Source: Pelagovum pacificum
GTDB taxonomy: Bacteria > Pseudomonadota > Alphaproteobacteria > Rhodobacterales > Rhodobacteraceae
Direction of reading: 5' to 3'
NCBI RefSeq assembly: GCF_016134045.1
Contig: NZ_CP065915.1
Coordinates: 2,232,001 to 2,296,000, forward strand
DNA length: 64,000 bases
This document shows, piece after piece, positions 55,373 through 64,000 of this stretch. The notes under the pieces were generated by a model. It worked only from the letters and a program-made list of their open reading frames with translations. It was not told the origin of the DNA and did no database searches. Both the position numbers and the translations under genes were made by a program. Position 1 is the first letter of the stretch. Every line of letters starts with the position of its first letter.

Positions 55373-56623
55373 ATGACCAGACGACATTTCTCGCGTCGCG
55401 GGGCCCTCAAGCTCGGCGCCGGACTGACCGCCAGCGCGCTCGCCACACCGGCTTTCGCCCAGTCGAGATCGCTGCGAATCATCAACGACACGAACGCCGG
55501 CGAAGAGCGTGACGGCTTCATCGAGGTCGTCGAAGGCTTCCAGGAGGAAAGCGGCGTGGAGGTGGACCTCAGCTTCATCGATCACGAGGCCCACAAGACC
55601 GCCATTCGCAACTACCTCGTCGCCGACGCCCCCGACATCTGTTTCTGGTTCTCCGGCAACCGCATGAGAACCTTCGTCGAACGTGATCTGTTCCTCGACA
55701 TTACCGATTTCGTGCAGGAGCAAGGCTATCCGGACGTCCTCGGCGGCGTGATCTCCGCCGTGACCATCAACGACCGCCAATGGGGCCTGCCGCTGAACGG
55801 TACGCTCTGGGGCAACTGGTACCTCTCCAACGTCTTCGATGAGATGGGCCTCACCCCGCCCGAGGACTGGGACGGCATGATGGCATTCGTCGACCAGACG
55901 AAGGGCATGGGCCTCGTGCCGATGACGCTCGGCACCAAGGAACTCTGGCCGGCGGCCGGTCTCTTCGACCAGTTCAGCCTGCGCACCGTGGGTCTCGAGA
56001 CGCATATGGCGCTGATGAACGGCGAGATCGCCTATACCGATCCGCAGCTCGCCCCGATCTTCGAACACTGGGAAGAGATGATAAACGCCGGCGCTTTCCT
56101 CGAGAACCACACGTCCTTCACGTGGCAGGAGGCGGCGGCCCTGCTCGGCCGGCGCGAAGCGGCGATGATCAACCTCGGCCCGTTCGTGAACAGCGCGATC
56201 CCGGATGCGGACAAGAAGTTCCTGACCTACACGCCGTTCCCGAAGATTGCCGACATCCCGCGCTTCGAGGATTTCTCGACCGACTCCGTCCACATCCCCG
56301 CCCGCGCGGAGAACCCGGAAGTCGCCAAGGAGTTTCTCGAGTACTACTACCGCCCCGAGAACCTGATGAAGACGATCGGCCCCGCCGGCGCCGTGCCGCC
56401 GAGGAACGACGTCCCCGCCGGGGACAACCCGCTCGTCAACCAGGCAGTCGAGGCGCTCCGCTCCGTCGAGGGCACCGCGCAGTACTACGACCGGGATACC
56501 AACCCGGACATGGCGCAGGCCGGCCTCAACGGCTTCCAGGAATTCATGGTCCGGCCCGAGCGGCGCGACCAGATCCTGCAGCGGCTCGAACAGACCCGTC
56601 AACGGATCTACGGCGACATCTGA
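55373..56623 (+). CDS. Sugar ABC transporter substrate-binding protein (Tat-exported)
   Basis: A 416-residue family-1-type binding protein. The N-terminus MTRRHFSRRGALKLGAG is a twin-arginine signal with cleavage after AFAQ (about residue 30), unusual for sugar binding proteins but common in this lineage. The rest matches UgpB/MalE-like folds (GTLWGNWYLSNVFDEMGL, LGTKELWPAAGLFDQ). GGAGG lies 7 bp before the ATG. It is the first gene of the ABC operon and is followed by a strong intercistronic hairpin. Confidence 0.92.
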   Translation: MTRRHFSRRGALKLGAGLTASALATPAFAQSRSLRIINDTNAGEERDGFIEVVEGFQEESGVEVDLSFIDHEAHKTAIRNYLVADAPDICFWFSGNRMRTFVERDLFLDITDFVQEQGYPDVLGGVISAVTINDRQWGLPLNGTLWGNWYLSNVFDEMGLTPPEDWDGMMAFVDQTKGMGLVPMTLGTKELWPAAGLFDQFSLRTVGLETHMALMNGEIAYTDPQLAPIFEHWEEMINAGAFLENHTSFTWQEAAALLGRREAAMINLGPFVNSAIPDADKKFLTYTPFPKIADIPRFEDFSTDSVHIPARAENPEVAKEFLEYYYRPENLMKTIGPAGAVPPRNDVPAGDNPLVNQAVEALRSVEGTAQYYDRDTNPDMAQAGLNGFQEFMVRPERRDQILQRLEQTRQRIYGDI

Positions 56624-56646
56624 CGCCTCCGACCCGACCGACACGA

Positions 56647-56673
56647 ACCGGCGCAGCCCATCGCTGCGCCGGT
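56647..56673 (+). other. Intercistronic hairpin after the binding-protein gene
   Basis: An 11-bp perfect stem (10 bp CCGGCGCAGC / GCTGCGCCGG plus an A-T pair) with loop CCATC, between binding-protein and permease genes. Hairpins here often protect the binding-protein mRNA and lower permease expression. Confidence 0.65.
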
Positions 56674-56698
56674 CTCTCCCTTCACGTCCGGAGGACCG

Positions 56699-57580
56699 AT
56701 GTCCGACATGTGGAAACGTAACCGAAGCTGGCTCTGGCCGACGATCTTCATCCTGCCGGCGGTGATCCTGTTCGGCGTGGTGATCGTCTGGTCGTCGCTG
56801 CAATCGCTGTGGATCTCGCTGCACCAGTGGGACGGCCTCGGCCCCAAGGTCTGGGTCGGCATCGACAATTACCGAGAGCTGTTCCGTGACCCGCAGTTCT
56901 TCACCGCCCTGAAGAACAACGTGATCTGGCTGGTGATGTTCATGCTGGCGCCGCCTCTCGGCCTCGCGATCGCGCTGCTGGTCAATCAGAAGATCGCCGG
57001 CATGCGGTTCGCCAAATCGCTGTTCTTCACACCGCTGGTGCTCGCCTCCGTCGCCGTCGGCGTCGTCTTCACCTGGGTCTACACGCCCCGCTTCGGGCTG
57101 CTGGCGCTCGCCTATTCCGCTTTCGGGGCAGAAGCCCCTGCCCTGCTGTCCGATCCCGACCTCGTCACCTTTGCCATCGTCGGTGCCGCGCTCTGGCCGC
57201 AGATCGCCTTCTGCATGATCCTCTACCTCGCCGGGCTCAACAACCTCAGCGAAGAGCTGATCGGCGCCGGTCGCGTTGACGGCGCGAAGGGCTGGGACAT
57301 GCTGCGCCACGTCGTGCTGCCGCAGCTCAAGGAAGTCACCTTCATCGCCATCGCCATCACCGCGATCGGCGCGCTGCGCTCGTTCGACATGATCTCGGTG
57401 ATGACGCAGGGCGGACCGTTCGGGTCGTCCTCGGTGCTCGCCTACGAGATGTATGAGCAGTCTATCTTCTCCTATCGCTTCGGCTACGGCGCGGCGATCG
57501 CGGCGGTCCTGTTCGTCATCATGCTTGTCTTCATCGGCTGGTATCTCAGCCGGATCATGCGCGCGGAGGACCTTCGCTGA
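56699..57580 (+). CDS. Sugar ABC transporter permease, first subunit (MalF/UgpA type)
   Basis: A 293-residue permease with six predicted membrane segments. The cytoplasmic EAA loop (ELIGAGRVDGAKGWDMLRHVVLPQLKEV, about residues 181-208) matches family 1 carbohydrate importers. GGAGG lies 4 bp before the ATG. The stop overlaps the next permease start by one base (TGATG). Confidence 0.93.
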   Translation: MSDMWKRNRSWLWPTIFILPAVILFGVVIVWSSLQSLWISLHQWDGLGPKVWVGIDNYRELFRDPQFFTALKNNVIWLVMFMLAPPLGLAIALLVNQKIAGMRFAKSLFFTPLVLASVAVGVVFTWVYTPRFGLLALAYSAFGAEAPALLSDPDLVTFAIVGAALWPQIAFCMILYLAGLNNLSEELIGAGRVDGAKGWDMLRHVVLPQLKEVTFIAIAITAIGALRSFDMISVMTQGGPFGSSSVLAYEMYEQSIFSYRFGYGAAIAAVLFVIMLVFIGWYLSRIMRAEDLR

Positions 57581-58431
57581 TGTATCCCCGTCCTATTCCC
57601 GAAACCGCCAAGGGCGCCCGCTTCACCTACGGAGCCTTTGTATGGGTCATCCTGCTGCTGTGGCTCGCCCCGCTGTTCGCGATCTTCCTGACGTCCGCCC
57701 GCACGGCGGAGGACATTGCCGCCGGCAACCTCTGGGGCATTCCGACCGAAATCGGCCTCGTCGACAACTACATCGGAGTGTTCCAGCTCACGCCGATGAC
57801 GAGCTACTACTGGAACTCCATCCTGATGACGGTGCCGTCGGTGATCCTCGTGCTCGCACTATCGACGCTGGCCGGGTTCGTGCTGTCGAAATACCGTTTT
57901 CCGGGGAACATGCTGCTGTTCGGCATCTTCATCGGTGGCAACTTCCTGCCCGCGCAGATCATGATGATCCCGGTGCGCAACCTGATGGTGAACCTCGGCG
58001 TCTACGACACCGTCTGGGCGCTGGTGATCTTCCACGTCGCCTTCCAGACCGGCTTCGCCACGCTCTTCATGCGCAACTTCATCGCCGCGCTCCCACGAGA
58101 GCTGTTCGAGGCGGCGCGGGCCGAGGGCTGCTCGCCGATGCAGATCCTCGTCCACGTGGTCTTCCCGTTGGTCCGCCCGGCACTCGCCGCGCTGGCGATC
58201 CTGACCTTCACCTTCATCTGGAACGACTATTTCTGGGCCGTGGTCCTGACCATCAGCGACAGCGTGAAACCGGTGACCGCCGGACTCGCCTCGCTCAGGG
58301 GCCAGTATTACTCCGCCTGGAACCTGTTGTCGGCCGCGACCGTCATCGTCGCGATCCCGCCGGTCGTCCTCTTCTTCTTCATGCAACGTCACTTCGTATC
58401 GGGCCTCACCATGGGCGCGGTGAAGGGCTGA
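57580..58431 (+). CDS. Sugar ABC transporter permease, second subunit (MalG/UgpE type)
   Basis: A 283-residue permease with six predicted membrane segments and the EAA loop ELFEAARAEGCSPMQILVHVVFPLVRPALAAL. It follows the first permease with a one-base overlap and is followed by the ATPase gene after 16 bp. Together with that protein it should form the membrane channel. Confidence 0.93.
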   Translation: MYPRPIPETAKGARFTYGAFVWVILLLWLAPLFAIFLTSARTAEDIAAGNLWGIPTEIGLVDNYIGVFQLTPMTSYYWNSILMTVPSVILVLALSTLAGFVLSKYRFPGNMLLFGIFIGGNFLPAQIMMIPVRNLMVNLGVYDTVWALVIFHVAFQTGFATLFMRNFIAALPRELFEAARAEGCSPMQILVHVVFPLVRPALAALAILTFTFIWNDYFWAVVLTISDSVKPVTAGLASLRGQYYSAWNLLSAATVIVAIPPVVLFFFMQRHFVSGLTMGAVKG

Positions 58432-58447
58432 ACCGGAGGCTTACGCC

Positions 58448-59572
<1,125 letters not shown>

Positions 59573-59596
59573 CCCGACACGACAAGGGAGTACCCC

Positions 59597-61726
59597 ATGA
59601 AGTTCAACCGCAACGACAGGCCGATCTCGGTCTGGCGGCCCATCGACACGGACACGTTCCTCGTCGGGGCGCCCCATTACCCCGAACATGTCGACGACAG
59701 TTTCCTCGAACGCGACGCCGAGCGGATGAAGGCGGCGGGCTTCAACATCGTCCGCATGGCCGAGTTCGCCTGGCACATCATGGAGCCGCGTGAGAACACC
59801 TACGATTTCTCGCTGTTCGACCGCGCGATCGAAGTGCTCGGCAAGCACGGGATCAAGACGATCCTCTGCACACCGACCGCCACCCCGCCCCGCTGGCTGA
59901 CACAGCATTACCCCGAGGTGCTGCGCACCGACGTGCGCGGCCGCCCGGCAAGCCACGGCTCCCGCCAGCACGCCGACACGTCGAGCCCGGTCTACCGCAC
60001 CCACTCGCAGCGGATCACCCGAGTCATGTCCGAACATTACCGCGACAACCCCCATGTCGTCGGCTGGCAGACAGACAACGAGCTGAACACTTCCACCTCG
60101 CTTTCCTACTCCGAGGTCACGCGGCGCGAGTTTCAGAAGTTCCTCGAAGACCGCTACGACAACGACATCGCGAAGCTGAACTTCGCGTGGGGCGGGGACT
60201 TCTGGGCGACGGCCTACGACAACTTCGATCAGGTCGTGCTGCCGCTCGACAACGCGCCGGTGTCTTGCAGTCCCGGACACGTGCTCGATTACCACCGCTT
60301 CCTCGCCTTCGCGACGGCACGATTCCAGTCCGACCAGATCGAGATCCTCCGCGAAGTGAACCCCGAGTGGTTCATCTTCCACAATCTCGGACGGATGACC
60401 GACATCGACTTCCGCGGCCCCTTCAGCCGCGAGCTCGACTTCAACGCCTACGACTTCTACCCGCTTCTTCATGACGAGATGCAGCGGCTCGGCGGGCCGG
60501 GGCTGGTCCATTCCCAGCATCTCGACGTCGCGCGCAGCCATTCGGGCAACTTCATCGTCCCCGAACAGCAGTCCGGGTTCGGCTCCCAGCCGCCGTTCTC
60601 CACCCTGACGCCGGAACCGGGCGAGATGCGGCGGATGGCCTATTCCTCCGTCTCGCGCGGCGCGGACGGGGTGATGTTCTTCCGCTGGCGCCCGGCGCAT
60701 TTCGGGGCGGAAATCTACTGGATGGGCGTGATCGACCACGACGACATCCCGCGCCGCCGCTACGACGAGGCGAAGCAGTTCGCCGGTGAAGTGACCGCGA
60801 TGAAGGACAAGCTGCTCGGCACTCATGTCCGGATGGATGTCGGCATCGCCGGCGCGGACTTCGACAACGAGGAAGCGCACAAGACCTACGCCATGGGCCT
60901 GCCGAGCCCGCATGACGATGCGCTGATCCTGCATTCCCACTGCTACCGGCGTGGCATCGCGGCGGGCTTCATCCATCCCGAGGACGACCTGTCGCCGCTC
61001 AAGGTGCTCTACGTGCCGCACTGGCTGATCTGGCGCGAGGAATGGACGGCCAAGCTCGAGGCCTGGGTCAGGGCCGGCGGCACGCTGATCCTGTCGGCCC
61101 GCACCGGGTCGCGCGACATCAACAATCACGTCATCCATGACCCCGCCCCGGGCAAGCCGCTCACCGCGCTGGCCGGCGTCACGGTAGAGGAGTTCGGGCG
61201 TCTCACCCCTCCGGATGCCGACGGCCTGTTTGCGCTCGGCGGCATGTACGACACCAATGGCAAGCGCGTGGTGAAGCAGACGGAATCGAGCCGCCGCAAG
61301 TATCGCTTCCGCCTCGGCAACCAGGAGTTCACGGCTGCCCACATGTACGAACACCTGTCGCTCTCGGACGGAGCCGAGCCGGCGGGCGAATGGTCGAACC
61401 GCTGGCTCGAGGGGCAGCCCGTGATCTCGCGCCGTGCGGTCGGCGAGGGTCAGGTCATCTATGTCGGCACCTACCTCACCGAGGACATGATGCCGGCCTT
61501 CGAGGACCAGTTCATCGCGCCCGCCGGCGTCACGCCGATGCTAGAAGATCTGCCGGAGGGGATGGAGGTTTCCATGCGGCAGTCCGATGACCGTCGCTTG
61601 CTGTTCGTGCTGAACACGACGTCGGAGCCGCTGGACGTGCCCGCGGGCCTTGAAGGCTCCGCGCTGATCGACGACCGCAAGGGCAATGCGCTGCAGGGCT
61701 ACGGCGTGCTGGTGCTGGAACTCTGA
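59597..61726 (+). CDS. Glycoside hydrolase family 42 beta-galactosidase
   Basis: A 709-residue GH42 enzyme. The acid/base Glu is residue 162 in WQTDNELN, and the nucleophile Glu is residue 323 in VPEQQSG. The (beta/alpha)8 barrel (about 1-390) is followed by the trimerisation and C-terminal beta domains. No signal peptide, so it hydrolyses imported beta-galactosides in the cytoplasm. The ATG at 59597 has AAGGGAG 7 bp upstream. It is the last gene of the ABC operon and ends at a strong hairpin. Confidence 0.93.
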   Translation: MKFNRNDRPISVWRPIDTDTFLVGAPHYPEHVDDSFLERDAERMKAAGFNIVRMAEFAWHIMEPRENTYDFSLFDRAIEVLGKHGIKTILCTPTATPPRWLTQHYPEVLRTDVRGRPASHGSRQHADTSSPVYRTHSQRITRVMSEHYRDNPHVVGWQTDNELNTSTSLSYSEVTRREFQKFLEDRYDNDIAKLNFAWGGDFWATAYDNFDQVVLPLDNAPVSCSPGHVLDYHRFLAFATARFQSDQIEILREVNPEWFIFHNLGRMTDIDFRGPFSRELDFNAYDFYPLLHDEMQRLGGPGLVHSQHLDVARSHSGNFIVPEQQSGFGSQPPFSTLTPEPGEMRRMAYSSVSRGADGVMFFRWRPAHFGAEIYWMGVIDHDDIPRRRYDEAKQFAGEVTAMKDKLLGTHVRMDVGIAGADFDNEEAHKTYAMGLPSPHDDALILHSHCYRRGIAAGFIHPEDDLSPLKVLYVPHWLIWREEWTAKLEAWVRAGGTLILSARTGSRDINNHVIHDPAPGKPLTALAGVTVEEFGRLTPPDADGLFALGGMYDTNGKRVVKQTESSRRKYRFRLGNQEFTAAHMYEHLSLSDGAEPAGEWSNRWLEGQPVISRRAVGEGQVIYVGTYLTEDMMPAFEDQFIAPAGVTPMLEDLPEGMEVSMRQSDDRRLLFVLNTTSEPLDVPAGLEGSALIDDRKGNALQGYGVLVLEL

Positions 61727-61733
61727 TGTTGGA

Positions 61734-61756
61734 GCGGCCCGCTTTACGCGGGCCGC
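61734..61756. terminator. Hairpin between convergent GH42 and DhaKL genes
   Basis: GCGGCCCGC (61734-61742) pairs perfectly with GCGGGCCGC (61748-61756) around TTTAC. It lies 7 bp after each convergent gene end, so it can serve both directions. Confidence 0.65.
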
Positions 61757-61762
61757 CTCCCC

Positions 61763-63493
61763 TCAGCCGAGGTTGCTGAAGTCTTTCGCCAGTTCTTCGA
61801 GGATCATCGCGGTCGACACCGCACCGGGATCGGGGTGGCCGATGCTGCGGTCGCCCAGCTTCGCCGCGCGGCCGAAGCGGGCGACCATCGGTTCTGTCGC
61901 TTTCGCGCCCTCGTCCGCTGCGGCGGCGGCCCTGGCGAAGACTTCCGCCACGCTCTCGCCGCTCGCAGCGTCGGCAGCCGGTGCCCAGGCGTCCACCATC
62001 GTCTTGTCGCCGGGCTCCGCCCCGCCGCGCGTGACGATGCCGTCGCGCATTCCCCTGACCCAGAGCGCGGAGGCCCCGGCATCAAGGTTCAGCCGGTCGT
62101 CGACCGCCTTCCCCGCCGCGAGGAAACCGGACGCATAGAGCGGGCCGGCGGACGCGCCCACCGCGTCGAGGAAGCTCGCCGCGATCCGGCGGCACATCGC
62201 GGAGATCGTCTTGTCCTCGCTGCTCTCCAGCGCCTCGCGCACCGCGCGCCAGCCGACGTCCATCGTCACCCCGTGGTCGCCGTCCCCGATTGCCCCGTCG
62301 AGACGCGAAAGCTGGTCCTTCTCGGCCGAGATCCGGTCGGCGACCTTCAGCATTGCGGCCCGGAACAGATCGGGCGTCAGTGGACCCGAGGCGTCGAGCC
62401 CCTCGATCGACTGTGCCTCGTCCGCCTGCGCGGCGCGGTGCTGGTGCCGGGTATGCGTCCCGGACGGCGCGTCGTCCGGCTTGCCCACCTGAAGCGCGAG
62501 CGTGTGGCAGGGATGGTCGAGCAGCTCTGTCAGCTCGTCGTCCAGCGTCATCAGCGTCACGGAGGCCCCGGCCATCTCAAGCGAGGTGGCGTAGTTCCCG
62601 ACCCAGCTTCGGTGGATCTCGATCCCCTTCTCCGCCAGCCGCTGCCGGACGCGGCGGTGCAGGATGTAAAGCTCAAGCATCGCGGTGGAGCCAAGCCCGT
62701 TGACCATGATCGCCACGCGCGCGCCGCTCTCGATCCCGAGGTCGGCGAGGATCGGGTCGAGCAACCGGTCCGCGACGGCGTCCGCCGTTTCGAGCTCGAT
62801 CCGCTCGATCCCCGGCTCGCCGTGGATGCCCATCCCGATCTCCATCTCGGTCGGGCCGATTTCGAAGTTCGGCTCCCGCGTTTGAGGCAGCGAACAGGGG
62901 CCGAGCGCCACACCCATCGACGCGGTCGCGGCGTCCGCCTTCTTCGCCAACGCCTCCACCCGGTCGAGGTCGTGGCCGAGGTCGGCTGCCGCGCCCGCGG
63001 CCTTGAAGACGAAGATGTCACCCGCGATGCCGCGCCGCTCGCTCCGGCGGTCCCTGGGCGCGGAGGCGACGTCGTCGCGCACCTGCACCGAGCGCGCCTC
63101 GATCCCGTCCCCGACCAGCAGTTCGGCCGCCATGTCGAAGTTCATCACGTCGCCGGTGTAGTTCCCGTAGAGGAACAACACCCCCGCCCCGCCATCGGCG
63201 GCACGCGCGGCATCGCAGATTTGGGTTGGGCTCGGCGAGGCGAACACGTTGCCGATGGCCGAGGCGTCCGCAAGTCCGCGCCCGACGTAGCCGGAGAACA
63301 ACGGCTCGTGCCCCGAGCCGCCGCCGACCACGATCCCGACCTTGCCATCGCGCGGCCCGTCGACCGCGGCGAGCGCCCGGCCCGTGGGGCCGTCGACGCG
63401 CAGCAGGTCGGGATGCGCCCCCGCCATGCCGTCGACCAGCTCGGAGATGACGTCGTCGGGATCGTTGATGAGCTTCTTGGTCTTCTCGGCCAT
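61763..63493 (-). CDS. Fused DhaK-DhaL ketose (dihydroxyacetone-type) kinase
   Basis: A 576-residue ATP-dependent kinase. The DhaK half (1-335) has the substrate loop GGGSGHEP (57-64), GNYTGDVMNF and the covalent-binding His224 (GMGIHGEPG). The DhaL half (from ~370) carries the ATP-site GDGDHG (403-408). A Pro/Gly-poor linker joins them. Family members phosphorylate dihydroxyacetone or four-carbon ketoses. The isomerase/epimerase gene lies just upstream on the same strand. I chose the ATG at 63493. Confidence 0.9.
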   Translation of the reverse strand: MAEKTKKLINDPDDVISELVDGMAGAHPDLLRVDGPTGRALAAVDGPRDGKVGIVVGGGSGHEPLFSGYVGRGLADASAIGNVFASPSPTQICDAARAADGGAGVLFLYGNYTGDVMNFDMAAELLVGDGIEARSVQVRDDVASAPRDRRSERRGIAGDIFVFKAAGAAADLGHDLDRVEALAKKADAATASMGVALGPCSLPQTREPNFEIGPTEMEIGMGIHGEPGIERIELETADAVADRLLDPILADLGIESGARVAIMVNGLGSTAMLELYILHRRVRQRLAEKGIEIHRSWVGNYATSLEMAGASVTLMTLDDELTELLDHPCHTLALQVGKPDDAPSGTHTRHQHRAAQADEAQSIEGLDASGPLTPDLFRAAMLKVADRISAEKDQLSRLDGAIGDGDHGVTMDVGWRAVREALESSEDKTISAMCRRIAASFLDAVGASAGPLYASGFLAAGKAVDDRLNLDAGASALWVRGMRDGIVTRGGAEPGDKTMVDAWAPAADAASGESVAEVFARAAAAADEGAKATEPMVARFGRAAKLGDRSIGHPDPGAVSTAMILEELAKDFSNLG

Positions 63494-63509
63494 TGGGCCC
63501 TCCTCCGGG

Positions 63510-64000
63510 TCAGACTTTGAGGTCGTCGGCACCGGTGTCTATGTGCGGCGCCCAGAAGGCAACGCTCTCGGCGATCTGGGGGATCACCTCGCGGTCGTTC
63601 GGCTCGCGCTCCTTGAAGGACAGCTCTAGGCAGATCTCGTTGTCTTCCGCCCCGCCCTCGGCGAAGGCGGCAAGCAGCGGGTCGGGCTGGATACGGCCCC
63701 TGGCGTTGAACTCTGCGGTGAAGGGGCGGTGACCGCCCTTGTCCATCAGGCTCTGCTTGATGTGGATGATCGGAGAGACCTTCGGCACCGCCCGCGCCCA
63801 GGCGTAGGGGTCGAAGTCGTCAGGATTGTCGGAGGTCACATCGCCGTGGTCGATGTCGGCCATCATCCACATCGGCACCGCCATGTCGGCGGCCGTCAAC
63901 CTGTCCTGAAGCGCCATGCATTCGGCGATCGTCTCACCGAACTCGCGCCCGATGCTCATCGGCTCCCAGAAAACGTAGTCGAGCCCGGCGGCCTTCGCGT
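63510..64000 (-). CDS. TIM-barrel sugar isomerase/epimerase (5' end outside window)
   Basis: About 163 C-terminal residues of a xylose-isomerase-like TIM-barrel protein. Visible motifs are LDYVFWEPMSIGREFGETI near the left edge of the fragment, the metal-ligand region WMMADIDHGD, IHIKQSLMD, and ICLELSFKEREP. This subtype resembles EryC-like and related tetrulose-phosphate isomerases/epimerases. It precedes the DhaKL gene on the same strand with 16 bp between them, so the two probably act in one pathway. The frame continues past 64000. Confidence 0.8.
   Translation of the reverse strand, partial: AKAAGLDYVFWEPMSIGREFGETIAECMALQDRLTAADMAVPMWMMADIDHGDVTSDNPDDFDPYAWARAVPKVSPIIHIKQSLMDKGGHRPFTAEFNARGRIQPDPLLAAFAEGGAEDNEICLELSFKEREPNDREVIPQIAESVAFWAPHIDTGADDLKV

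Overview
The window is GC-rich, densely coded DNA from an alphaproteobacterium, most likely a member of the Rhodobacteraceae. The evidence is a GapR (DUF2312) gene, a roseobacter-type Hint-domain protein, the lptF-lptG-lptD-surA-pdxA-rsmA operon, recA close to alaS with an alphaproteobacterial GAAC-N7-GAAC LexA box, and a family of hairpin repeats of the kind common between genes in this group. No rRNA, tRNA, insertion sequence, prophage or CRISPR array was seen.

Layout. 0-9 kb: ferric-type ABC permease and ATPase genes (fbpB, fbpC) split by a degenerate sulfotransferase-like gene, a methyltransferase, gapR and a small membrane protein; then an SDR-AlkC pair and a Hint-domain protein. 9-15.2 kb: two lipoproteins (one resembling the TbpB barrel), prfC with a GT29-like gene, an ExoD-family protein, an OsmC peroxiredoxin and a DEAD-box helicase. 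15.2-17.1 kb: a candidate small-protein unit (structured leader, 35-codon ORF, strong terminator), a TfoX C-terminal-domain protein, and a DUF4112-Pmp3-DUF4112 operon preceded by two copies of one 19-bp palindrome. 17-44.5 kb: mostly housekeeping (ndk, ABC-F ATPase, MarC, aspartic protease, holC-pepA, the LPS-transport operon, lpdA, a diguanylate cyclase, DUF924, an MFS transporter, a giant AsmA-like protein overlapping queA, a peroxiredoxin, and alaS-DUF1330-MOSC). 44.5-48.7 kb: recA with its SOS box, a sulfotransferase, nitronate monooxygenase, and two weakly coded stretches.

48.8-64 kb is an accessory carbohydrate region. A LacI regulator faces only the 3' remnant of a sugar ABC-transporter ATPase gene. 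Beyond a VIT1 family transporter lie a GH3 and a GH32 glycosidase, a ROK repressor, and a complete sugar ABC transporter (Tat-exported binding protein, two permeases, ATPase) followed by a GH42 beta-galactosidase. On the opposite strand are a fused DhaK-DhaL kinase and a TIM-barrel sugar isomerase/epimerase cut by the window edge. Together these suggest uptake and cleavage of small glycosides, with a three- or four-carbon ketose phosphorylation route next door.

The least explained signals are the paired palindromes before the DUF4112/Pmp3 operon, the 15.36-15.63 kb small-gene unit, the three hairpin repeats that each sit between convergent genes, and the truncated ABC locus.
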